Source: Chrysomallon squamiferum
Lineage: Eukaryota; Mollusca; Gastropoda; Neomphalida; Peltospiridae
Direction: 5' to 3'
NCBI GenBank assembly: GCA_012295275.1
Contig: CM022670.1
Location: 7,856,712-7,918,711 of the forward strand
DNA: 62,000 nucleotides
Shown: positions 1 to 21,806 of the stretch, in pieces
Layout: the number at the start of each line of letters is the position of its first letter
How positions within the stretch are numbered: position 1 is the first letter of the stretch
Notes under the pieces: generated by a model
What the model was told of the DNA's origin: nothing
The model's input: only the letters and a program-made list of their open reading frames with translations
The model's database searches: none
Program-made: the position numbers and the translations under genes

Positions 1-9601
<9,601 letters not shown>

Positions 9602-9604
9602 GTT

Positions 9605-9700
9605 GGCGCTTTTTCGCAAGCCGGGTCAAAGCTGATAACGTATCACGGTAACCCGGGTACAAATGACGAGTACACAGGACACGTTTTTATGCGTAACAGT
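9605..9700 (-). promoter_or_regulatory. Putative TATA-type promoter of the SUSD2-like gene
   Basis: On the minus strand a TATA-like GCATAAAAACG lies about 80-90 bases upstream of the start codon at 9601. No 3' splice site is needed between it and the ATG, because the first exon reads straight into the signal peptide. The assignment rests only on motif and position. Confidence 0.3.
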
Positions 9701-9844
9701 CTGTGGGGGTGGAGATCATCTTAAGATGTTTGAGGTTTTTGAATGTGGCTAACAAAGGGGGTCAGGTCAAACCAACGTGAAAATCAGATGAACAGACTTA
9801 TTATCTATTATCGTTAGTTGGATATCAAATATATACATATATAT

Positions 9845-9847
9845 TTT

Positions 9848-9886
<39 letters not shown>

Positions 9887-10022
9887 TTTTTTTTTTTTTT
9901 TTTTTTTTTAGAAACTGGTTAGAATGGGATATATTCATATTGGTGAAATGTAAAGATTTGAACCTTCGACATGTTATATCTTACACCAGCGTTCTAACTG
10001 ACTGGCTGCAACCAATACTAAT
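9845..10022 (-). mobile_element. tRNA-derived SINE-like element
   Basis: Read on the minus strand from 10,016, GCAGCCAGTCAGTTAGAACG resembles a pol III A box and GGTTCAAATC (about 9955-9965) a B box, about 35 bases apart as in a tRNA. After a short body comes an A-rich tail with an (AAT)n stretch (plus-strand T/ATT run 9846-9909). Head, body and tail together are the normal SINE layout. The acceptor-stem pairing of a real tRNA is not evident, and I did not find a target-site duplication. Confidence 0.6.
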
Positions 10023-10256
10023 TTGAGAGAATACATTTTAAATTATCGAGAATTCATTTTAAATAAACGAAGAAATTATTTAAAGAGAGCGATCAAGTTA
10101 TATAATTATTCATTACGTGTGTGTGTGTGTTTACCAGTAACAATAATGCTCAGTCCGTTCAAGCCAAACACAAACATCACTGTTCATGGCCTTGATAAAT
10201 CGTCTGTTATCTTTGTTCGCGTTATCTGCCGCAGGTGAGTTAAAAATAAACTCTTT

Positions 10257-10515
10257 TTCATTACACAGAATGTTATTGTCAGACTCCTTTATTTCGTAAC
10301 GGGAACGAACGACTTTGGCAACAGCATCGTCAGCAACTTAGATCAACCTCTTGAGATAGATCTGGGCTTCGAAGTGCCATTCTTTGGTCGACGTTACAGC
10401 AAAGTTTATGCAAATAGTTTTTAATGAGATAGTTTACCACTACTGTTACAAGTGTTACGATTACTACTACCACTACACCAGCCATACCTGCTCCTCGGTC
10501 TAAAATAAACCAGTC
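10257..10515 (+). pseudogene. Inverted, broken copy of the NIDO exon of the SUSD2-like gene
   Basis: This segment is the reverse complement of about 7955-8210, including exon 2 of the SUSD2-like gene and its flanks. The acceptor (ACACAG) is retained at 10,268. Relative to the gene there is a 4-base insertion after the ACGGG near 10,300 that breaks the frame, and the donor TAT|GTAAAT has become TAT|GCAAAT. It lies upstream of the parent gene in opposite orientation, about 2 kb away. It is a non-functional fragment, possibly the remnant of a second inverted gene copy. Confidence 0.8.
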
Positions 10516-11059
10516 AATTAAGAGGCTGTGTCAGTGAGATTACGCATTGTTTAATGTCACTTATCGCTTAGACCGTGTGAATAGTAAGCTCACGAATCAT
10601 AATGGTACAAGCTGACCAGCTTTTACAAACAAGAGAAAATAATTATAAGCTGGAGAATAATTATAATGTCTTCTGGTGTGTAAAATTCAATTTTAGATAA
10701 GAATCATCAGGTTTTATATAGATGGTTTATAAAAAAAAAAAAAAAAATAAAATAAAATAAAATAAAATATAGTGATTCTTAGCCACATAAGAAACAGTGC
10801 GAACTGCACACTTTCTAATCTACGGTTTAAACAGAAAGTGTAATAAAAGTTTCCTTTTACGACTTTCTTACTCTTCCAGCTGTGCCTAATTAACTCTGAG
10901 TGCAAAATAAAAACGAACAAAAGAAAAAAACATGCTGATATGTGCAAGCTTTAGCATTCTCATTATCTTTTCGGCGACATATATTTCTAGTTACCCCAGT
11001 AAGACGTGATTTTGTTGTTGCTGTTTTTTATTGTTCTTGTTCTTCGTTTTCTACTTAGT

Positions 11060-11145
11060 ATATACAAGCATTGAGGAGAACTGATCCTACAATTTAATCA
11101 CACCTCGTTTCCACGCTCTAACCACTAGGCTGCGGTCCCTGAAAT
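11060..11145 (-). mobile_element. SINE-like tRNA-derived fragment
   Basis: On the minus strand, GGACCGCAGCCTAGTGGTT followed by AGAGCG is a good pol III A-box context of the kind common in invertebrate SINEs. A degenerate B-box candidate (GGATCAGTTC) lies about 35 bases on. No tail or target-site duplication could be identified. Confidence 0.45.
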
Positions 11146-11272
11146 GGAGAAATGGAAACCGTAACAGTGACATTCTTAAAATAACTTTAAAATTCCACGC
11201 CGTCTTTCAAGGACAATTTGAAACGAAGAATAAACTACACCAGAGACAACAACAACTATTATTATTATTATT

Positions 11273-11313
<41 letters not shown>

Positions 11314-12757
11314 CGTTGTTGTTTTTGTTGTTATCGTTGTTACTATTCTTATTGTTGCGTTACTGCTATGATTATTATTATTATTATTATCATCATCATT
11401 ATTCTTATCAATATTATTATTATTTTTGCCGTTGCTGTTGTTATTATTAGGTCATATGAGCGAAGGATTTCAATACAAAGTGTAGCTACATCTGTCTTAA
11501 TTTACTGCGTTGAAACACGTTTGTCCGCTGATAATGGATAGATAGTACAACGTGTTTGAGAAAAGGTTTTTGTTGTAAGTGGAGAAGAAGACGAGAGAGA
11601 GTAGACGTATTTAGACTGAATGTGCCTGTGAGGAAAGAAGATGTTTCGATAAGGTAAATATTGTTTAATACTAAACTGTATTACTGGATATTTAAAGGCT
11701 ATACGTGTATGCATGTTTGTTTGTTGTTGTTGTTGTTTTTTTGTTTTTTTTTATTATTACTGTTTGCTTGTTTTTTATTTTATTTTCCTCTTTTTATCTT
11801 GAGGTGACTGAGTGACTGACCTACTTGACTGATAGATATACAAATAAATAGATAAAAGTAATATATACCTATTTTGTTACGTAGTTACCGTTAATGCATA
11901 TAATAACAAACAATAATAATAATAATAATAATAATAACATCATTCGAGTTTTCATTCCTCTGTTGTCACTTTTTTTTCAAATATCCTCACAGGTCATGTT
12001 TTGCAGTGAGATTCAGGACGCGGTTTCAGATTACACTGGGTCCTTTGAAATCAACCAGTAGCACGTGAATTCAACAAAAGACTCTCTCGTTGGGTGTGTT
12101 TACTCTGAATAACTGCAGTTGCTTCAGCCGACACTAATAGCCATGGATTTACAAACACGGTTTTAAAGAGAGTATTGCGTTTTTCCTGTCAGTGTACGTA
12201 TTTCGTAATATCGGTAGTAGTAGTAGTAGTAGTAGTATTGTAGCAGTAGTGGTGATGATTTGTATATAGTTATAGTAGCAGTACGCTCTCTCTCTCTCTC
12301 TCTCTCTCGTTAGCATTTCTTATGTACATAGTAAGGGAGAAAACAGCATGCATATATATATAAGCTTACCTACTACGGTCTATTCTAAATGGGCGGTTTT
12401 TCAGTTAATAATACTGCATTCAGACGATATTATCAGATTTCTTTACTGCTGATGAAAACAGTATTACATCTGAATATTATTAAATTCAAATAAAGTTATT
12501 TATTTAATCTCTAGAGCCTCGTATCCAATCATCTTATGGTACAGTAGGGATTAAATAACGCTCGTACGTGACTTTCATAACTTACGTTCTAGTTACAGTG
12601 ACCCAGCATTTTTGTGTGACGTATGTTTAACTAAGCCTGTTTGTGTTTTGTTTACTTGCTGCTTTAATGTATGGTTCAAACGTAATGTGTTAACACAAAA
12701 AACCGGTTTTGTTATAAATATTTAATTTTTTAATAATTCAAAACTTACTTTACTATT

Positions 12758-12762
<5 letters not shown>

Positions 12763-12841
<79 letters not shown>
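12763..12841. repeat. (CT)n microsatellite, 79 bp
   Basis: Uninterrupted CT dinucleotides in intergenic sequence. Confidence 0.97.
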
Positions 12842-12846
<5 letters not shown>

Positions 12847-13025
12847 TTCAATACTGTATGGCATAGCTTTTATTTTATTTTCTGAAACTGAAACCATTTC
12901 TATAATCCACAGCTTATGCTATTTTCCTTAATGAATCATCGAATTAAAGAAATATAACCTCGATTATTCAATAGTTATTCTTTTGTATGTCAGAATATTA
13001 TGTCTGACATCTTTTTATTTATTTA

Positions 13026-13057
<32 letters not shown>

Positions 13058-14198
13058 CTAATTATTTACTTTCGAATTACAGTTCAGAAAAGTATTTCAA
13101 AAATGAGAAAAATAAATTAGAACATTTTTTTTGTTTGGTGTTTAAAAAATAAATATTACATAAAGCATTCGTTACTGTATATTTAGAGACAGAGCCAGAT
13201 GGATATAGAAACAGACTGATACACAGATAAAGGAGAAAGATTTCAAACTATTACAGAGATAATATTTGTTTCAGATGGTATCAGTAAAATCAAAACTTGG
13301 AGAAATTTCTCTAAGATGGTGACTAGTAACAGATGTCTGTGTGTGATGTGCAAGCTTCTCCGTACAGACAAGTCTCACCTGACACAGACACGTGCTGAGT
13401 GTTTTCTTTGGTCAAAAGTCTTGAGATAAAAAAACAGACAGAACTTGTTGAACCCAAGTGCTCACACCATGCGTCGGAAAAGTAAGAATATTAGATTTAT
13501 TAATTTTTGTATTTATTTCTTTTAATTTTTTTTTTTTTATATACTTATTTATTTATCTCAGAAAAGCACCACCTAGAGTCATCGAGAAACCCTCGGGTTT
13601 TTAATCTTTATTTTTTATATATATATATATATATTTTTATATATATGTTATTTTAATTATTTTATATTTAAATAATTAGAAGAATTTCCTTTATCAAGCT
13701 GCAGCAGTTAATAAATATTGGAATGACGCTATCTTTTGAACGCCATTACTGTTGGTTCAGCTGAATGACAGTACACTTTGGGATCAGGTCAGCCGAGCTT
13801 TACAAGCGGTTGTCCTAATTACCGTTTCAAACATAACAAAATGTTATTCCAAAATATAGTAAACAGAATTGCTATGTTTATAAATGTTAAGAACCTAATT
13901 CATTTATTTCTGAGAAAATCAGATAGGAGCAGAAAAACTAAATGGTTTAGTATTAATAACATGATAGTCTCAGTTAGTTGTATTAACTGTCTGTTTTTGT
14001 TTCTAAATTTATAGGAAAGTATCAAATCATGAAACTGAAAACATGAAATAAGAATGTCAGATTTTGAATATACCTGTATACTTGATCACATTAAAATGTA
14101 TATGTAAATGCACAAACTTGGCGGCCATCTTGAAAAATGACTGTTTTTTTAGGAATTTCAATATTTCATGGATTTAAAGAATCACTAAAAACAAATGG

Positions 14199-14276
14199 TA
14201 CCAAGTGTTTTTATTTTTATGGCTATTGATAAAAAAGGAACCAAGTGTTTTTATTTTTACGGCTGTTGATAAAAAC
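14199..14276. repeat. 40-bp tandem duplication
   Basis: The block beginning accaagtgtttttatttt is present twice, at 14,199 and 14,239, with small differences. I did not find the same doubling in arm A'. Confidence 0.65.
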
Positions 14277-14632
14277 TGTGTTAAAAAGGTCACTGCAATG
14301 ACGCTGTGGTTAAGTCACCAATGGTGGACGACAGTTTGACCATTCTGTTAGTCAAACTTGCCACAAAAATCCTTTTAGTACCAGACCCTATGATATAATA
14401 TAAAATGTTTTATGATGCCTAATAAGCATTTCTATGCTAATGTCAATATATTTTATATCAATATTACAATTTATTGATTACGTATTTTGTCTGTCACTCG
14501 ACTCAAGTATAAATAAAACTTTTTTTTTTTCTGTTGATGAATTATTTCAAATAATAACGACGTTATAGACATACATATTCTTTTTGATTTCACAAATGTT
14601 TTATTTTAGTTGAGTATGTTGGTATTACAGCT

Positions 14633-17627
14633 ATGAAGACGATATGGATTGTTCTTATTGTTAGCACGGTTTTGTTGTTTTTGCTACAAAACTGGCTCTG
14701 CACGTCTAAAAGAAAATCTCATCTTGAAAAGGAAAAACTGGAACTCAAACATTCTGATGTATCAAGTTCTGTTAACTACGAAGACAGTAACCCAAGGTAT
14801 GTATTATGTCACCTCCACTTTTATAAAATTATTTTTTATTTTTTTATTTTTTTATTTTTTATTTTTATTTTATTTTATTTTATTTTCTATTGTTGCTGTG
14901 GTTCTTATAATTTAATTTACACCCAATAAAAATTTAATTCTTCAAGATTTTTGTAGCTATATTTGTTAAAGGAAACTGCGATCATTTATTCAGGGATCTT
15001 GAGTTAAAGTTTTCTTTGCTTACTAAATTTTTGTTAGAAAAATGTTCTGTATGAAGCTGCTAAACGAAATAAACATTGGAACGGCTATTGTCGTTCTTGT
15101 TGTTTCAAAATCAGTTTTAATTTTGAATTTCAGGAAGTCTTTAACTGATCGCTGGATTGTTGTGTGGGTGCCACCAAACTCGGGTGTGTGTGACGTTTCT
15201 CACTTCACACGAAGTTCCAGGATGGAGGACGGTGGTAGTTGGAGGAAGTGAACGCCCGACTGGCTGCGGGTAAATCTAAATTTTCTCTTTTCATTACAGT
15301 CTTTAAGTTGACAAATTCTTTCAAACCTCAGTTCAACATGCAGTTCAAAAAAAAAAATATAAATTAGCGTAATTCAAGGATATCTGTATTAACTGACTGC
15401 CTGAGGTCTGATGGTCATAACAGCGGGATTATTCAGAAATACAGCGTTTTCAGCATTTAAATATAAATTAAGAAGTGTTAAATACTGAAACAATTTGTGT
15501 TAATATTTAAAGTAAAGATTTAATGACTGTAGATCATTTTTTTTTTTTAAATTATTATAATTAGTATTACTAGTACTAGTTGTAGTAGTAGCAGAAACAG
15601 CAGCAGCAACAGAAGTAGTAGTTCTAGTTCTGTTATTATTTATTTATAGTATTTCATTTAATTTTTCTATCTTCTAGGTTTTCTGAGTGCACATTTTTAA
15701 CCCATGAAATGCAGGAAGAATTGGGTTTTTCGGTGACACACATAATCCCGCGTTATTCGGAAAGCAGAAAAATGATTGGTTATCTGTATGCCATTTCCAA
15801 AGGAGCGAAGTTCATATTGGACACGGAATGCAATATTATTCCCAGTTTCAGTAAATTAGATTTCATATTTTCTACCAACTCTACCGGACTTCTCTTCACT
15901 GGCAGTCGGCTATTCAACCCATTCCGCCATTTTGGTTATCCCATGTTATTTCCTCGTGGATTTCCGACCAGTAAGTGGAAAGCCGAAGATAAATATCGTA
16001 TTGTTGACATTCCCACACCTCTTATTCAACAGTCACAGATAAACTTCATCATTCACAAAAACAGTAGCTCATCACTCTCATTATCAGCAGTGAAAAATAT
16101 TTCTTTCGACAGATCAGCTCCGCCCGTTTTTCTATCACGTGATCACTTTGCTCCAATCAACTCTCTCAGTACTTTGTTTTTATACGAAGCTCTTTGGCTT
16201 CTTGTTCTTCCGACTAAATGCGAGCATGCGCAGTGTGATACAGTTCGTGGATACTGGGCACAACGTCTTGTTCAGGAATCGGGTGGAACTACAGGTTTCT
16301 TGTCTTCTACAGCACACTCCATAGGCAATTTTACAAAAAGAAAATCATTAGTATTAAAAGCAGAGTCAGTTGACACGACAACAGAGAAGCTTGTAGAGCT
16401 ACTAAGTAACTGGAACTGTTCATTACATTTGTCATTGTTTAAATGTGCTCGGGTTTTGTACAACAAACTAGCGGTTGAAAGATTCATAAATAAAAACGAC
16501 GTTAAAATTTATGACTCGTGGATAAATGATTTGAAGATGTTGGGATATTCAGAACCGTATCGAAAACGGTTCTCACCTCATAAACTTCGATCATATTGGA
16601 ATCCACTCGTAATATATTCACCTCCGAAATCTTTAGCATCAAATATACACCTTGGCGACAAAGAGTCGAAAACATCTGCTCTGACGTCGTATATTTATAA
16701 ACCGATGGAAAAGCTTTGTCCACATCACAGAACTTCAATAAGTCAGTGGTTATCTCCCATCATCAAAGACATATTATTACTGGTCATTTTCAATTACGAT
16801 TTTTTGTACGAAAATATTCCTTACATCGAGTTCATTCACAGGCCGTATTTCAGACATATTTTGTACTGCGGGCCAAAGCTGGCCTCTTTCGAAGCGATTC
16901 TGAAAGAATTTAAAATAGAACACATTATATTTGTGGAAGGTTTGGACGTCGATCAGTGGTTTTACTTGTACACGTGCATGATTCACGCAGCTAGTATGAA
17001 TATCAATGTCAAAGGCTTCCTGCACATCGGTGACGACATTCTCCTCAACACGTGGAACATTGTTGATTTACCACGTGATCAAATATGGATGCAACATCCG
17101 TTCACAAAAGTCGGACGGGGTGAAGAGAAACACAGATTCTGGTATTACTGGAACAAACCGCAGGGAAGAATCGCCGTCAATCGCGCGCTGGACGAAATCA
17201 CACAGATTTCAAAAACAACCCTGACGACAAGATAATAAAGAAATTTCTAGAAGTGTACAAACACAATATTGGAATGGAAAAAGTTATTCATAGATCAGTG
17301 GACATATTTTATCTTCCAGCGCGATTTGGCAAAGATTTTGTTCATCTGGCGAAAATATTCAGAAAAAACAACGTCTTGTTAGCCCTAACGGTCACCTGCA
17401 TCCACGCCGGATTGGACAGTCTTGATCACGTGGTAAATCTACGAGGGAAGAGTCTGTGGCGGGAAGCTAGAAAGTCGGTTTGGAAATATTTTGACACTTC
17501 TCATCATTATTTACATCCTTTCAAAGCCGGCAAAGATCTCCAGGATCCGTCTGGGCAAAGATTTTTCTGTGATAAATATTTAAAAACTTCTGAAATATTT
17601 CAAAATAAAATGCATGTCAAAGAGTAA
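14633..17627 (+). CDS. STELLO-like (DUF288) glycosyltransferase family gene, copy 1, with two frame breaks
   Basis: Three coding exons: 14633-14796, 15134-15269 and 15678-17627; an acceptor just before the ATG (TATTACAG|CT) implies an upstream 5' UTR exon. Exon 1 encodes a short cytosolic N-terminus and a signal-anchor (IVLIVSTVLLFLLQN). Exon 3 has STELLO/DUF288 hallmarks: SRKMIGYLYAISKGAKF, HFGYPMLFPRGFP and NSLSTLFLYEALWLL with RGYWAQRLVQESGG. Plant STELLO proteins are Golgi membrane proteins that assist cellulose synthase assembly; animal relatives are uncharacterised. A C-terminal block (TCIHAGLDSLDHVVNLRG) lies after 17,235 in another frame. Two breaks are visible: an extra A in exon 2 (CACGAAGTTCC near 15,208; copy 2 has CACGAGTTCC), and a shift at an A5 run near 17,210 shared with copy 2. 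It may be a pseudogene, or an intact gene carrying small assembly indels. Confidence 0.75.
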
Positions 17628-17990
17628 ATTATGATCTCTGTACCTCGTTCATTATTTATTAAATAACTGTGTGATTGTAGTAAGCATTGTGACGTGTATG
17701 GTTTATGACAGAAGTGGCGTACACACATTGAAACCAATTTATCACCAGATTAATCTAAATTAATTTTAATTATTAACTTCAAAATGTTCCGAATTTAGAT
17801 AACAGTTTTCAGACAGTTTTAAACCAAATCATCATCATCATCATCATTACTGCTACTACAACTACAACTATTACTACTCTACTCTACTACTAATTGTAAT
17901 ATTCCTACTGTTGTTGCAGTTGTTTTTAATTTTAATGTAAGATGTATAATGCACTATAATCATCTGTGACAGAGTATGGAGACATTTTCA

Positions 17991-18210
17991 TACATTATTT
18001 AATAGTTTTGATAAAACTGGCGGCATGGTCAAGTTAAACAGCAATTAGTCCAAATAATAAACATGTTTCAGGTTTTTTTAAAATGAATTAAATGTATTTC
18101 CTTGTAAAACTTTTCTAACAAAGTCATAGTTTCATTATAGTGATGATCCAAACTTCTTTTTGGATACTTCACTAGATGGGAAACTCCAAGTCGATTAAAA
18201 ACGTGCGCTT
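17991..18210 (-). pseudogene. Truncated 3' fragment of a sulfotransferase (copy of the gene at 29,854-31,342)
   Basis: Read on the minus strand, this matches the last ~215 coding bases of sulfotransferase B, with shared stretches such as CTTGACCATGCCGCCAG and GGAGTTTCCCATCTAGTG. Point changes and small indels break the frame. Homology continues into the shared 3' flank, so arm A carries the end of a sulfotransferase gene joined tail-to-tail to STELLO copy 1, as in arm A' (31.1-31.4 kb). The fragment stops at the A/B junction near 18,210. Confidence 0.85.
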
Positions 18211-18233
18211 TAGTTTATTTGTTGCTCATAAAG

Positions 18234-18235
<2 letters not shown>

Positions 18236-18303
<68 letters not shown>
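18236..18303. repeat. (ATT)n microsatellite, ~68 bp
   Basis: Uninterrupted trinucleotide run close to the A/B duplication junction. The partner arm has only a short TTATTAATAA at this place. Confidence 0.95.
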
Positions 18304-18305
<2 letters not shown>

Positions 18306-19264
18306 TACACACCTGCTCATCATCTCCTGGCTAGTGAGGCTGGTTGGCCGCAGTATAGATTTTCACCTTATTTATCATAACCATCGAATTATCCCTGGTG
18401 GGAAAAAAACCTTAATTAACAAAACAAAATAATAATAATAAAAACAAATTAAAAAACATTTATTAACAGTATTATTGGTTCGCTTGGACAGAGGACTCGG
18501 AGTTGGCCAAATGTATAACGAGAAATTAGCTCCTCCCAAATGTCAGTGTTCTAAAATGATCACCAAAAAAAAACCCAAAGACACTTAAATATTTTAACGT
18601 GTTCTAAATTTATTAACAAGGACTGGAAAGCGGAGGCAGAAAAGATCATAAAAGGTATTTTTATTATTTATTTATTTATTTATTTCATTAGTATTTCATA
18701 ACGTTATTTAGTCTGAACTAGATTGGATAGATGAAAAGGATGAAAGTAGAATAGTTATTAATTACCAAGTTCTGTTTATAGCAATGTTTTAGACTGTTTT
18801 AAATGTGGAACTATGGTGTTGTTGAAAACTGAAGTTTGGATAACCATTACAAAAACAAAATTTAAGATTTTGATAATTTAACTTTGTAAATTTTAGACAG
18901 TTTTAAATGTGGAATTATTATTGTCTTGAATATTATTAAAATTCGTATCGCCATTATGTAAGATTTGGATAATTTAATTTGGTAAGAATTTCCGATTACA
19001 GTATAATAAACTGCTGGTATTTTGACAGTTTGTTAACATTTTTTATGTGTTTCGATAAAATATGTAAATTAGTGTTCAGCTATGGTTTCCTATACAGTAC
19101 TTATTATTAATGTATTTTGTGAATTTATAATATTATTACGAAAACTTAACATCTGTAGTTCGAAAACATAAACCATTTAGTTTTAAATCTTTTCTGGTGT
19201 AAATGATGATAGAGGATGATTCGTTTCCATAACATTTTTAATTTTAACTTTTTCAGCTTTTTGA

Positions 19265-19360
<96 letters not shown>
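19265..19360. repeat. (ATT)n microsatellite, ~96 bp
   Basis: Uninterrupted ATT run. In the partner arm (about 45,000-45,045) the same place is occupied by a GAA-rich tract, so the two arms have diverged at this repeat. Confidence 0.95.
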
Positions 19361-19361
<1 letters not shown>

Positions 19362-20329
19362 GTTATTGTTAATCCACTGTTTTCAAATATTCGACATTTT
19401 CCGCTTACCTGTTTAGTTTTCAGCTATAGGGAATCTGTTTGTTCGTTCTTCGGGTTTGTTGTGATATGTCAAACAATTTTTGTAAACGTCTGAAGTATTC
19501 TAAAGTAACAAATAGTTTAAAATATTTTAAACATGATTCACTATGGTGGACTTGGTCGTCTTCTCTAGATCTTACTGAAACTGAAAGCTTAATTAGAAAT
19601 ATTATTATTATTTTAACATATATGTATGTGTGTATATATATATATTCTCACTTCAAAGATGAAGCTTTGGTAACTTTGTTTTAGAATAACCAGATAAAAA
19701 TATCACGTGAATAACGAATCTCAAGATTTTTGTTTATTTTTTTTTTGTTTTGATCGTTGTTAAATTATTTCACAGATTATAACGTACAGAACACAGTTAC
19801 GGTGTATGGTGTTGCTTGCAGAGGCTGGACGCGTAGGGGCGGTTATTTGTGGTTACCTAGGTTTCCAGCAGCAAAACTCGACATTTAGCAATTACAGAAA
19901 TCCGTTTCAAATTTTGAGATTAGCTTAATGAATTAATGTCCTTTGTTAACTTTGTTGTCAGGAATCTTCAATATCATTTTGCAGACAGAAAAAACGTAAT
20001 CATCTCTTCATTTAAATGCTTAAATTATTTGTAGTTTAAACACAAACGTCAACATTTACTTTATGGAAGCATTCCAGTGCTTGAATACACAGCGCACGTG
20101 CGACAGTGCACTTTATTATGCGCTAAATCTGTCTGCGGTTACTGCTGAGTAAATGATACTAAAAGGCCAGTGACTAATGTTAAAAAACAGAAACGTGAGG
20201 ATCTGTTATTAAATAAATACATTCGTTTTGCTTCCAGTAACAGGACAATAGATATTAATAAAGACAATAACAATCAGATAAAATAGTTAACTAATTTAGG
20301 GTTTTCTTCTTCAGGCGGTTGCATTAATT

Positions 20330-21290
20330 TATGTAGACCTAATTAATTCTGAGTTACCACTATTCATTATTAAACGTTTCATGGTATGAACCTCATTTCC
20401 AAACAGTTGACAACAGCTTTCATTTCTGGAGTCATATTGATAGTTCAGTTATTAGAAGTACTATATTCAGACAAGTGTCGGTGGGCTCATCTGTTCTTAA
20501 TAAAGAGGAAATAAAAAAAAAATACTGATGCCAGAAATCAGGACCACTTGAAAACTATATTTTCGAAAATTCTCAAACTTTCTTTATCTGTGAGCGTGCC
20601 CGCGTATGAATCAACGACAACAAGCAACATCATTTTAAAATGTGCAATCAAACCTTGACTATACAGGTATCTTAGAAATGACGAATAAATATTTATTTGT
20701 TGTCTTGAACTTTGTTATTTTACATCAATAATAAACAGTTTGTTTACTGTATTTTTGTTTTAGAAAATACATTTTGAAGCATGGTTTCTTCTACAAAACA
20801 TACCTGTGAAATAACATTAAAAAAATGTTTTGACATCAAATATTATTGTTATAAACGTGAGTCATCAGACGTATTTCTGCATCAAACGTATGTCTGATGA
20901 CCCGAAGAAATACTTTAAATATAATCTGCATACTCTAACCGAACTATAATTTATTAATGTTTCGATCTCTTGTTGACTACACTTGTACAACAGAAAAGAA
21001 AATGCCTTGAAAAATATTGGAAAAATATTTGAAAAATTCTAGGTTTACCTAGTAAGTAATATGTGTGTTTAACATGAATGTAAAAGCGTCTTAGTAGGTC
21101 CAGTTCTACCCGGGGTGGAGGGAAGGTAGCTCTGCATTAAGATGAAAGAACATTTTAATACATACCCTGACAGGTTTAACTTGTCTTCAGTGGTGGATCA
21201 AAGTTTCAAAACGGATAGTGTCGCTACGTTCGCGTCTGGATAGGATAGACAAAATGTAGTGTCGCTCGCGTCCAGTACTTCTGACTTCAG
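20330..21290. other. Arm-specific non-coding insert in arm B
   Basis: No gene seen. It has no obvious counterpart in B', where 42,180-43,930 occupies the position. It contains a short perfect 10-bp inverted repeat (gtcatcagac at 20,861 and gtctgatgac at 20,892). Confidence 0.55.
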
Positions 21291-21729
21291 TACTCGAGGT
21301 TTCTGTTAGGTTACCTCACCCTTAGTCCACCTCTCTCCAGTCTCTACCCACTGATCAGGACAGCATGAGTGTCTATAATAGAAGCCAAAGCTGCTGCTGG
21401 CACAGGTCTTTGGGTCATTGAGACATACAATTTATTATGAATTTGTTGGGGTTTTTGGGGGTTTTTTTTTTACCTTTCATATATCAAATCAAACTTATAA
21501 GCATGGATAACTGTTTTACGGCTTTAATTTCGTCCCAATACAAGTATTATTTAATAACATCAAAATACAAATATAGTTGATATACACTACACTCACTTTT
21601 GCTAAATTATTATTTTGTTTCTATTTCGTTGTTGATCTTTCGACTAAATTTGACTGAAATCGTTATCAAGGCTTTGAATTATTTAGTTTTTCAGTAAAGA
21701 AAAGTTTAGTCGAAATAATGACTATTGTT

Positions 21730-21732
<3 letters not shown>

Positions 21733-21778
<46 letters not shown>
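21733..21778. repeat. Poly-T run, 46 bases, upstream of sulfotransferase A
   Basis: Lies 28 bases before the start codon of sulfotransferase A. In the duplicate (sulfotransferase C) the same place reads TATTTTTCAG|CG, a normal 3' splice site. In copy A it is expanded and the AG has become CAC. Confidence 0.9.
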
Positions 21779-21806
21779 CACCCTTGACAAATCAGAAAAA
21801 TCGGAG

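Larger units (their letters stand above)
10620..13240. other. Intergenic stretch without a recognisable gene
   Basis: Apart from the SINE-like fragment there are only simple repeats: A-run and (AAATA)n near 10,730-10,770, (ATT)/(GTT)n at about 11,255-11,330, (CT)n at 12,285-12,308 and 12,763-12,841, and a T run at about 13,026-13,052. The open frames here (for example the cysteine/tyrosine run at 11,218-11,541) are translated microsatellites. Confidence 0.7.
13240..18210 (+). repeat. Inverted duplication arm A (partner A' at about 31,125-35,725)
   Basis: Sequence from about 13,240 to 18,210 reads as the reverse complement of 31,125-35,725. It includes the non-coding 5' region (matching blocks around 13,264-13,480 and 35,460-35,700), the whole STELLO-like gene, its 3' flank and about 215 bases of sulfotransferase 3' coding sequence. 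The outer limits are estimated by eye to within tens of bases. Confidence 0.85.

Noticed and set aside
11218-11541. Cysteine/tyrosine-rich small protein
   Set aside because: Produced by (ATT)/(GTT)n repeats; no splice, signal peptide or homology support.
20861-20901. Inverted repeat gtcatcagac / gtctgatgac as a possible MITE or regulatory hairpin
   Set aside because: Only 10 bp of perfect pairing with no target-site duplication or second copy found, so not called as an element.
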